This document shows, in pieces, positions 24,459 to 31,934 of a DNA stretch of 36,272 nt. The stretch comes from Hormoscilla sp. GUM202 (GTDB lineage: Bacteria > Cyanobacteriota > Cyanobacteriia > Cyanobacteriales > Desertifilaceae), in NCBI GenBank assembly GCA_005518205.2, contig RFFC02000052.1:1-36272 (forward strand), read 5' to 3'. Each line of letters opens with the position of its first letter. Position 1 is the first letter of the stretch. Both the position numbers and the translations under genes were made by a program. The notes beneath the pieces were generated by a model that made no database searches, was not told where the DNA came from, and saw nothing but the letters and a program-made list of their open reading frames with translations.

Positions 24459-24866
24459 TTACGGCAAGAAAAACTGCCGATCGCGATCGACTACCAGACC
24501 TTTTTCCTTCAGAGAGTTTACTGTATCAACCGCTTGCACCCGCGTTATTCCCAAAGTTTCCTGAATTTCCGTTATCCTCACACCCGATTTGTTCTGGATG
24601 ATGTCGATTACTTGTGCCTCTGCGTTAGTTCCCCAAACCGATCTTCTTAAATTCCTACGATACTGATGCAGTTCCGATTGCAATTGGGCCCTCATCTGTC
24701 TGCGTTCCTGGTGCTTCTGGGATAAGAATTCTTTAGTCTCCCGCTGCCGAGAGCGCACCTCTGATACCCGCGCTCTCTTTTCTTGCTGCCCTCGTATGTG
24801 TAACTCGCGCCTCTCTGATGCCCGCTTTTTCCGCTCTTCTAGCCACTTACTTAAAAGACTCGCCAT
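24459..24866 (-). CDS. GvpC-repeat-like coiled coil with C-terminal winged helix
   Basis: 135 residues from ATG 24866 (AGAGG upstream; a GTG at 24881 is an alternative). Residues 1-80 are a very charged helix; RARVSEVRSRQRETKEFLSQ followed by KHQERRQMRAQLQSELHQYR resembles one GvpC-type repeat (RxxV ... FL ... L). Residues 85-135 form a winged-helix-like unit (VIDIIQNKSGVRITEIQETL, VQAVDTVNSLKEKGLV). It lies 12 bases upstream of the gvpN start on the same strand, so it belongs to the gas-vesicle cluster. Full GvpC has several repeats; this has one, so it is a short relative or a different shell-associated protein. Confidence 0.6.
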   Translation of the reverse strand: MASLLSKWLEERKKRASERRELHIRGQQEKRARVSEVRSRQRETKEFLSQKHQERRQMRAQLQSELHQYRRNLRRSVWGTNAEAQVIDIIQNKSGVRITEIQETLGITRVQAVDTVNSLKEKGLVVDRDRQFFLP

Positions 24867-25519
24867 TTTGTTGCCTCTCACCCTATCCTTCCTTTGCGAT
24901 CGCCTTGCGAGGCACGAAGCAATCTCGCAAGGCTGTGTTTACGACCTAGAGGCGATCGCCTACCTAGCTAAATCTCTTGGATGCTTCCGGTCAACCCCCT
25001 ACTCTCACTCCTACTGCCCCTTGCGCGCATCCCGAAGCACGAGCGCTTAAGCGAGTGCGGAGAGGAGAGCAGGCACGAAGCAATCTACCACCGGTTCTAC
25101 CCTAACCCAATTTGGATCTATCCCCAACATATCGGTGTCCGTGCATCCTTTACGGCCTTTACGGATATGATGGTTCTCGAAGAACGATCGTATAGCTGAT
25201 TAGATCAAATCCTGCCCCAACTTCTACAAACTTAATATTTGTCATATTTGTTATCAAAATTCTATGTATGGCTTGTATTCTCGGAGGACCCTCTTTGGGC
25301 AGAGTCCGATCGCACGGACGCAACTTCAAATACAACTGGCGTGAAGAAGTTCCATCCGCAGAAAATAACTGGCGCTATTCCTCTCGGGGAAAACTGGCGT
25401 CGGATTGAATGTGAGATAATGTGGTCAGTGGTCAGTTGTCAGTTGTCAATTTTTAATTAAGAATTGTCAACAGGTGAAGGTCAGGGGAAAAAGCATGATA
25501 AATCAACGTTATCAATTTA
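24867..25519. other. Repeat-rich intergenic region
   Basis: No gene is seen. GGCACGAAGCAATCT occurs at about 24908 and about 25073. HIP1-type sites are at 24897 and 24952. A GTGGTCAGTGGTCAGTTGTC-type microrepeat lies at 25422-25448, followed by the AT-rich TTTTTAATTAAGAATTG, the mirror of the block upstream of ppk1. gvpA, the main gas-vesicle shell gene, is not in the window. Confidence 0.5.
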
Positions 25520-25802
25520 TCAGGACTCTAGGTTCAGATTTGCTGGGACAGACTTACCTAGTAGGATATACCTCTCTTCCCGGTCACCATAGTTCACAAT
25601 GCGGTGACGATGCTTAGTAACATAGGCCCTGAAGTTATCAACCAGTGGATACTCCCAGTCGTCAAATTCTTTGAGGGCTGCATCCACCTTGCCCGACCAT
25701 AGGAGAGCTTTCACTCGTGCCAGTCGCCTCCTGTCCCCACCGACTTGCTCGAGGTTTTCCATCAAGTGATACCAATCTCCGATTTCCAGAGGGAGCGTTT
25801 AC
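25520..25802 (-). pseudogene. ISKra4-type transposase, C-terminal fragment
   Basis: Reads EIGDWYHLMENLEQVGGDRR, then LLWSGKVDAALKEFDDW and FRAYVTKHRHRIVNY, a pattern I know from the catalytic half of ISKra4-family transposases. The frame is lost upstream near 25800 (in-frame TAA). After IVNY the expected GSG...ES...IKQI end is replaced by unrelated residues to the stop at 25520. Both ends are missing. It points opposite to the other ISKra4 fragment at 27704, so they are separate remnants or an inverted pair. Confidence 0.7.
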
Positions 25803-25835
25803 CGACTGTCTCAGCAGAACACCATCTGGTCGGGG

Positions 25836-27638
25836 GTGCGAAACGTTCGAGCGTAAGCGAATAGTGTGGCTCCATTAGCAAACAAAACTTGTGACAGCTC
25901 AAACTGGTCTCATTAGCCAGGGAACTATGGAATCTTTGTGGGTCCAAACCCCACCCTCCGGATACGGGAGGTACACCGGTCCCAACTGCTGCGGAGTGAC
26001 ATCACCGGCGGTGGAGAGCAGGGACTTAAATGTAGGAGGCTGGTAGCCTAAACCGGTGTCTCCGCTAGGAAAGCAGCTCATGGTCAACGATAAGTGAATC
26101 TGTATAAGCCTCGTGAAGGTGAACCAGCGAAATAAGGCTGTCACGCTGGAGCCAAAAGGCGATGGAGGATGTGGATCGGTCGGGGTCGAGCTGAGAGTCT
26201 CCTCTCAACCCTCCCATTCGGAACCGGACTTGCGACTTTCACCGCAGTCGGCTACTGGTTGGTAAGCCGATGTCACTGGTAGCCGTTGATTGGATTACTC
26301 CTTTCTGGCCTTGTCCCATGAAATTTCTCCCCTTCTGGTGGTCGTAATTGACTAAATTTATGCCTAACCCGGGCGGTTCGTGACGGGAGAACTGCCAAAC
26401 CCATGAGTGCCACTCTTTATTAACATGAATCCCTATAAAATAGGAATGCGCTAGTTTTTACCTGGTCAGGGCTTTAGTCCATTATATTTACCTTTCGGAT
26501 TTCTCCTCCGGCTCTGTATCATGTTTAGGGTTACTTTCTCCCAAGACTTCTTACCATATCCGTCCTATGTCAGCATATCCTCGAGCGTTACCTCGGGCAT
26601 TGGCTTTTTAGGACATCCCCCCCCCTGTGGCTTTCGCTTATCATCTAACTTGTCTCCCTCCCTTCCTACCCACCCGGAGACAGCACACAGGAGGTTATTT
26701 CGTTCCTTGATACCATTATTGATGCTTTTAGGCCCCTACAATACCCCGGGAGTTCTTTGAGCACGTTGTTAGCCAGAAGACAAGACTAACACTAACTACC
26801 ATTTCCCTTTTGGGCCAGCGATACAGCCTTATTGCGCTGGTTCATCTTAACGAGGCTTAAATAGGTTCGCTTTTCTAGCCATGAGCATCTTTCCTTAGCG
26901 GATTTACCGGCGATAGCTGCCAGTTCTCCTACATTTGAGTCCTTGCTTCACACCGCAGTGATGTCACTCCGCAGCATTAAGGACCGGTGTCTCTCCCGTA
27001 CTTGGAGGGGGGGATTTGGACCCCCATGGTACCAAAGTTACTGGCTAATGGGACCAGCCAGGCTTTCACTGGTTTTTCAGCTTATACCTGAACGAATCGC
27101 ACGTCTTCTCTGATGGCTATCCCGTATCACAAAAATTCTCCCGGGGTAATGCAGGGGCCTAAAAGCATCATATGGATTCCACGGAACGTTATAACCCCTG
27201 TTGTGCAATCCATGGACCGGGAAAAACGTTTTATACGGATAACCGACCAGGGGATAAGTTAGATGATAAGCGAAAGCCAACAGGGGAGGGATGCTCTAAA
27301 AAGCCAATGCCCAGGGTAATGCTTGGGATATGCAGACATAGGGCAGTGATAATAGGAAACGACCGGAACAAGTAATCCTGATTATTACGGAGACCCGCGA
27401 AAGTGAGGTTATAATTTCTGGTAAAACGGCCTAGTAAATAGTGATACTAAAGGTTTGCCGGCTGCTCCACTCACAACCAGAATAGGGATGAACGAACGGG
27501 TCGTAAGGCTAAACTGGGGTAACCCTGACACAAGCTGCTCATGATAAGAGCCTATTACCTAGGAGCCTCCTGCGGTGAAAATCGCAAGTCCGGTTTTGAA
27601 AGGGAGGGTTGGGAAGCGATTCCTAGCTCGACCCCGAC
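25836..27638 (+). mobile_element. ORF-less group II intron (outer), interrupted by another intron
   Basis: The 5' part (25836-26178) starts GTGCGAAACG and carries domain I phrases: TGGTCTCATTAGCCAGG, GTGGGTCC...GGATACGGGAGG, ACACCGGTCC, GAACCAGCGAAATAAGGCTG and CGCTGGAGCCAAAAGG. The 3' part (27103-27638) continues CTCCCGGGGTAATGCAGGGG, GATAAGCGAAAGCC, and ends with domain V (GAGCC...TGCGGTGAAAATCGCA...GTCCGGTTTT, about 27560-27598) and domain VI to CTCGACCCCGAC at 27638. Removing the antisense insert 26179-27102 leaves about 879 nt, matching its 924-nt sibling. No RT is encoded. Domain V has CTCC where pairing predicts CGGAC, so splicing is doubtful. It sits among ISKra4 debris. Confidence 0.75.
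26179..27102 (-). mobile_element. ORF-less group II intron (inner, antisense, nested in the outer intron)
   Basis: Read on the minus strand from 27102: GTGCGATTCG, CCCATTAGCCAG, GGGGGTCCAAATCCCCC, GTACGGGAGAGACACCGGTC, GAACCAGCGCAATAAGGCTG, CGCTGGCCCAAAAGGGAAA, then a hairpin GTTAGTC-TTGTCTTCT-GGCTAAC, and at the 3' end domain V (TGCGGTGAAAGTCGCA, GTCCGGTT) and domain VI to CTCGACCCCGAC, ending at 26179. Length 924 nt, no RT frame. The loop GTCTTC is complementary to GAAGAC, the last six bases before its 5' end (27103-27108 on the plus strand), so it is a good EBS1/IBS1 pair. The GTGCG start matches the crtR intron start GTGCGATTCG exactly. Confidence 0.78.
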
Positions 27639-27703
27639 CTCGAGCTGAGAATCGCGGAACTGGGTTAACATAGTATAGTAAAAGTTCATTATCAGGTATA
27701 ACT

Positions 27704-28330
27704 ATGAACCAATCAGTAGATGAACAACTCCTTGCTCATATCAAAGCTATAGCAGCATTGTTGTATAAAGAAATACCCCCTGAGCAAATTCAAAGTCTTG
27801 AAGACATAGAGGAGATGGTGCGCCAGCAAGTTATTGAGCGCGTCAGAAATTGGAAATTTTTGTGATTGTTGCCAAAACAGAAACAACTGCGGGACGTACC
27901 CGAATTGTGAAAAGTATTATTGGCAACTTTAAAATTACCGACAAACAAGCAGAGAAACTACAAGTTAAAAAAACACTCTTCTCAGTCCGAATTTAGAGAA
28001 GTGTTGCTTGTTATTAAGTGCCAATGAATCCTAGGGCAGAACAAGATATTATTATATTAACAGGAATTACCGTTGGACATAGCACTCAACAACGATTAGT
28101 TCAGCGCCAGGAATTTTCCTGACCGCAGTCAAGTGAAAAAAGAGATGAGTATTGACGGTGGAAAACTCCGACTGCGTGGATCTACACTGGACTTTACACT
28201 GGACATTGATGGCAATGGGCATTGAAGGTATTCCCATGGCAGTGCAGACTCATATTTTCGCCGCGCAACCCGAAGTCATGACAGCAGTGAGCAGCTACTG
28301 CTTTGGGCGTCAAAGGTCCAGGTGGTTGAT
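27704..28330 (+). pseudogene. ISKra4-type transposase, N-terminal part, multiply frameshifted
   Basis: Starts MNQSVDEQLLAHIKAIAALL, then KEIPPEQIQSLEDIEEMVRQ and so on to a stop at 27865. The next frame gives VIVAKTETTAGRTRIVKSII and GNFKITDKQAEKL to 27996. Later frames give CCLLLSAN-like pieces, AEQDIIILTGITVGHSTQQR and a MSIDGGKLRLRG-like segment (about 28145-28180). This order (N-terminal helix, GRT/IKSIIG block, zinc-less linker, MS(I/L)DGGKVRLR strand with the first catalytic Asp) is that of ISKra4-type transposases as I recall them. At least four frame changes are needed. Homology fades by about 28330. Confidence 0.7.
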
Positions 28331-29040
28331 TTTCGTACCTGTTCAAAGATCTGCCCGGGCCCGGGCGGCAGCTTATATAATTACTGCTAGGGGTATGTCC
28401 ATGTTAAAATGATGGATAGATAGATCGCGAAAGTCTTGAGATATAATCTTTTCAGATATAAATATCCATCAAAATTAACTGGACAGACAGACCCCTAGTG
28501 AAGATGCTAATCTGCATTTAGCAGACTTTTGCATCACGCCCCCATTCCCGCTAGCTAGTATATTCAAGATCATCGCCCCTACTGTGTCTTTCGGGAGACA
28601 CAGCGCCTTAATTCTGCGGTTTGCCGCCGTGCTATAATCTCAGGGTGTCATTGCCACACCCGCACGCAGTATCACTTGACATGCGTGATAAGGCGTTGCA
28701 CAACTACGGGATGATAAGGGTTGAAAATTGTGAATGGTCAATTGAAATAGTCATAAATGTTCTAGAATAGACTATATTAGCTTATTCAATTTTCCTCGTG
28801 GCAATTTTCCTCGTTCCCTGGCTCCCGCCTGGGAACGGCAACCATTGACTGCTATCATCCCAAAAATGTGCAACGCCCGTGATAATTTTATATCACGCTG
28901 CGGTGTCTCCTATGCATGTGCGACTACGATGTCTCCGCCGTGTCTCCTGGAGGGGGGACATCGAGATCCCAGGAGACACCGCAGTCAAGTGATACTGGTG
29001 ACTAATTACGATCGAAAGTGGTAGCAACTATAAAAACTTA
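28331..29040. other. Intergenic region with a MITE-like inverted-repeat pair
   Basis: No gene is seen. GGCGTTGCACA-N5-GGGATGATA at 28692-28716 recurs inverted at 28853-28877; the 20 specified bases are identical and only the five middle bases differ (ACTAC versus TTTTT). The 136 bases between hold a hairpin repeat (28810-28838). Around it are several GGAGACAC / GTGTCTCC inverted motifs (28596-28603, 28905-28912, 28973-28980). AGGGTGT/ACACCC palindrome near 28643-28661. The IS630 starts right after this region. Confidence 0.65.
28810..28838. repeat. Dispersed hairpin repeat CTCGTTCCCTGG...GCCTGGGAACG
   Basis: Another copy of the element at 8449-8474, slightly diverged (CCCTGG for CCCAGG). It lies between the arms of the MITE-like inverted repeat. 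Confidence 0.75.
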
Positions 29041-30063
29041 CAGCATTTATCATAAAGATGAGGTACAATAGTGAGGTCAGCAGTAGAACCCTCGAAAACC
29101 ATGAAGCCCTATTCAGTCGATCTCCGCCAGAAAATTATAGAAACCTATGAAAATGAGGAGATATCACAAAGACAACTAGCCAAAAGATTCCGAGTAGCAT
29201 TCAGTTTCGTTATCAAAATTCTCAAGCAGTACCGGTCCACTGGCAACTTGAAGCCGGGTATTAGCACCGGTCGTCCCCTCAAGCTCAACCAGTCCCAACA
29301 GGAAAAGCTCAAAGTTTTAGTAGAGGAAAATAATGATTGGACATTGTCAGAATATCAGTCAGAATTAGAAAAACAGACGGAGGTAAAAGTCAGCCGTTCC
29401 ACAATAGACAGAATGATTAAACGGTCGGGATTGACCGTAAAAAAAAAGGCATTACATCCGACGGAAAAGAGAAGTTCTCGAGTTCAGCAGTTAAGGTTAG
29501 ACTACTGGAAAGAGATAGAAGGAATTGAGCCTACTGACCTCATTTTTCTGGATGAATCGGGCTGCAACCTGGCTTTAACACGGATGTATGCCCGCTCACA
29601 ATGTGGTCTGAGAGCTTATGGAAGTAAACCCAGTAAGCGAGGACAAAATGTTTCAATAGTTGGGGCAGTTAGTCTCAATGGGATAGTGAGTTCATTGAAT
29701 ATTTTAGGTGCTTATGATAGCTTAACATTTGAGGCATTTGTGATTCGACACTTAGTGCCAAAGCTGTGGAAAGGAGCTTGTGTTGTGATGGACAACTGTA
29801 CAATTCATAAGGGAGATGTAATCCGACAAGCTATTGAAAAAGTGGGGGCGCGGTTAGTCTATCTTCCTCCTTATTCGCCAGACTTCTCTCCAATTGAAAA
29901 TATTTGGTCAAAGCTGAAGAGTTATCTCAAGAAACTAGAAGCCAGAACCTATCGGGCCTTAGTAGATGGCATTCAGGAGGGCTTTGCTACCATCAACCTG
30001 CAAGATATCCACAACTGGTTCACCCACTGTTGCTACTGTACCTCACCATTTTGATAAATGCTA
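29041..30063 (+). mobile_element. Complete IS630-type insertion sequence
   Basis: Ends are inverted repeats: left CAGCATTTATCATAAAGATG then AGGTACAATAG; right (reverse complement) TAGCATTTATCAAAATGGTG then AGGTACAGTAG. The first base differs. TA dinucleotides at 29039-29040 and 30064-30065 fit the TA target duplication of IS630/Tc1-mariner elements. Length 1,023 bp with one transposase gene. The right end is three bases before the start codon of the oxidoreductase gene. Confidence 0.85.
29101..30054 (+). CDS. IS630 family transposase
   Basis: A 317-residue protein from ATG 29101 (MKPYSVDLRQKIIETYENEE); the frame is open from 29071 inside the left end. N-terminal HTH (QRQLAKRFRVAFSFVIKIL), second HTH (VSRSTIDRMIKRSGLTVKKK), then the DDE domain: first Asp in LIFLDESGCN, second in VVMDNCTIHKG, and Glu in SPIENIWSKLKSYL, with YLPPYSPDFSP before it. 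Length and motifs are those of a full, single-frame IS630 transposase, so it may be active. Confidence 0.93.
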   Translation: MKPYSVDLRQKIIETYENEEISQRQLAKRFRVAFSFVIKILKQYRSTGNLKPGISTGRPLKLNQSQQEKLKVLVEENNDWTLSEYQSELEKQTEVKVSRSTIDRMIKRSGLTVKKKALHPTEKRSSRVQQLRLDYWKEIEGIEPTDLIFLDESGCNLALTRMYARSQCGLRAYGSKPSKRGQNVSIVGAVSLNGIVSSLNILGAYDSLTFEAFVIRHLVPKLWKGACVVMDNCTIHKGDVIRQAIEKVGARLVYLPPYSPDFSPIENIWSKLKSYLKKLEARTYRALVDGIQEGFATINLQDIHNWFTHCCYCTSPF

Positions 30064-30066
30064 TAT

Positions 30067-31239
30067 ATGAAAACTTACGATTGGATCGTGGTCGGTGCAG
30101 GCATTACTGGTGCGGCCCTAGGATACGAACTCGTGAAAAAAGGCTTTTCTGTGCTGCTAATAGAACAACAGGCAACACCTGAAAATGCCACTCGTTATAG
30201 TTATGGAACTCTTGCTTACTGGTCTGGTACTTCTGATATTACCAGGCAACTATGTCTTGAAGGAAAAGAACGTCATCAGATCCTCTCAGCAGAATTAGAC
30301 GCTGATACCGAGTTCCGCGAGTTAGACTTGCTCTTAACCATTGACAGGGATGATAACCCCCAAGCTGTTCTCGCTGAATATGAGCACTGTGCCATCAAAC
30401 CACAGTTACTATCTACTGCAGAAGCTTGTAGCTGGGAACCGCTGCTAAATCCAGATGCAATTAGTGGTGCTTTAACTACCAAGACTGGTCACATCAATCC
30501 CCAAGCAACGGCCAAAGGCTACTGGGAAGCAATGAGAAGAAATGGCGGCGCGATGGAAATTGCTAAAGTGCGGGACTTACTAAGAGATGGAAGTCGCATC
30601 ACTGGGGTAATTACAGATAGGGGAAGCTATTACGGTGCCAATACCGTTATCTGTGCTGGTGGTTTTTCGCGCCGGATGCTAAAAGTTGCTGGGATTTTAG
30701 TACGATTGTATTTCACCCACGCCGAACTGATTGAGATTGCACCTGTCCCGATTCAGCTGAGAACAATTGTAATGCCTAATTTACAGCGGTATGGCTTAGA
30801 AGCCAAAGCCTGCGAACTTGACAGCTTGTGGGACTACCCGGGGCACGAACCCGTACCACCAATTCTCGATCCTGGTGCAGTTCAGTTCCTTGATGGTAGT
30901 ATCAGGTTAGGTCAGATGAGTCGAGTATTGACTGACCCAGAGGCTAAAGTAGACTCATCTGCCAGTGAAGCCGCTATTCGTACCCATGTAGGGAAGATTT
31001 TACCAGCCTTAGGACAGCTACCAGGAACTTGGCACAGCTGCTTAGTCGCCTTTAGTGGGGATATTATGCCGGTAGTTGGCCCTATTCCAGGCATGACAGG
31101 CATCCATGTCTTCTCCAGTTTCACTTATCCAATGGTATTTGTGCCACCCATTGCCCAGAGATTTGCTAACCATATGGCTGGCGGAGTTCCCGATGACTTT
31201 ATCCCTCAGATGTCTCCGACAAGATTTGGCTTATCTTAA
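30067..31239 (+). CDS. FAD-dependent oxidoreductase, DAO (glycine oxidase-like) family
   Basis: A 390-residue protein from ATG 30067 (MKTYDWIVVGAGITGAALGY); Rossmann GxGxxG is GAGITG and the adenosine-binding acidic residue follows in VLLIEQQ. A second FAD-contact strand is NTVICAGGFSRRML and the C-terminal FAD segment is GDIMPVVGPIPGMTGIHVFS. The DAO fold covers glycine oxidase, sarcosine oxidase and D-amino-acid dehydrogenases; the substrate is not predictable. The IS630 right end is at 30063 with its TA duplication at 30064-30065, leaving no native ribosome site; translation would depend on sequence from the IS end. The 11-residue IS-derived frame from 30058 is not considered coding. Confidence 0.85.
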   Translation: MKTYDWIVVGAGITGAALGYELVKKGFSVLLIEQQATPENATRYSYGTLAYWSGTSDITRQLCLEGKERHQILSAELDADTEFRELDLLLTIDRDDNPQAVLAEYEHCAIKPQLLSTAEACSWEPLLNPDAISGALTTKTGHINPQATAKGYWEAMRRNGGAMEIAKVRDLLRDGSRITGVITDRGSYYGANTVICAGGFSRRMLKVAGILVRLYFTHAELIEIAPVPIQLRTIVMPNLQRYGLEAKACELDSLWDYPGHEPVPPILDPGAVQFLDGSIRLGQMSRVLTDPEAKVDSSASEAAIRTHVGKILPALGQLPGTWHSCLVAFSGDIMPVVGPIPGMTGIHVFSSFTYPMVFVPPIAQRFANHMAGGVPDDFIPQMSPTRFGLS

Positions 31240-31394
31240 TTGTTAATTGGTGATTTCAGCTGACAGCCGTATAACCACGGGCGAACCGCAGCCAGCTGTA
31301 GATGTTGTCAGCTCACATCACAAAACTTTACAATTTTAGCAAGAATATCCTATACTACCCAAGTAATAATATACATCATCAGGAGTAGAATACA

Positions 31395-31934
31395 ATGTCG
31401 GAGGCGACCAAGCCCCTGACGGTTCCCAAAGAGTTTCTCGGTCCAACTGGCGGCTTCAATCCCAATTTACTGATGTTTCTGGTAGCGGTAGGAATGGTAG
31501 TGCTCTCCACCTGCGGCTACTGGCGTTGGAATTGGCAAGACTGGTGCTGCTTTGGCTTGAACGTGGTTGCCTTACACATGGTGGGAACCGTAATTCACGA
31601 TGCCTCTCATCATGCAGCTCATGCTAACCGCGTGCTGAATGCTATCTTAGGACATGGCAGTGCGCTGATGCTAGGTTTTACGTTCCCGGTGTTCACGCGG
31701 GTACATCTACAGCATCATGCTCATGTCAACGATCCGGAAAATGATCCAGATCATTTTGTCTCCACTGGCGGTCCCCTCTGGCTGATTAACGCCAGATTCT
31801 TTTACCATGAAGTATACTTCTTCCAGCGTCGGCTGTGGCGTAAGTACGAGTTACTCGAATGGTTTTTGAGTCGCGCTTTCCTAGCGTCGATCGTCTTGCT
31901 TGCCTGTCAGTACGGCTTTATCGGGTATATTCTT
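31395..31934 (+). CDS. crtR: Beta-carotene hydroxylase, exon 1 (split by group II intron)
   Basis: Exon 1 encodes 180 residues ending GYIL. CAGGAG about 10 bases upstream supports ATG 31395. It carries two of the three His boxes of the membrane di-iron hydroxylases: HDASHH (68-73) and HLQHH (104-108), with hydrophobic segments at about 24-40 and 52-70. VHLQHHAHVNDPENDPDHFV and STGGPLWLINARFFYHEV are CrtR hallmarks. CrtR adds hydroxyls at C3 and C3' of beta-carotene-type rings, making zeaxanthin, in the membrane. Unspliced reading enters the intron (VRFV) and stops at 31949, before the third His box. Exon 2 is at 34323-34667; joined they give 294 residues. Confidence 0.92.

Noticed and set aside
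25239-25460. 73-codon frame ending in TGACCACTGAC-type microrepeats
   Set aside because: No ribosome site or recognisable domain; half of it is repeat.
25836-25900. Alternative outer-intron start at GTGAC near 25888
   Set aside because: GTGCG at 25836 matches the 5' consensus and the other two introns better, although its exon does not pair well with the proposed EBS1.
26990-27060. tRNA-like GTCCAAATCCCCCC segment
   Set aside because: It is part of the intron domain I stem; no cloverleaf can be formed around it.
26521-27375. Small frames at 26521-26760, 27077-27280 and 27172-27375
   Set aside because: They lie inside the group II intron ribozyme regions and have no protein-like features.
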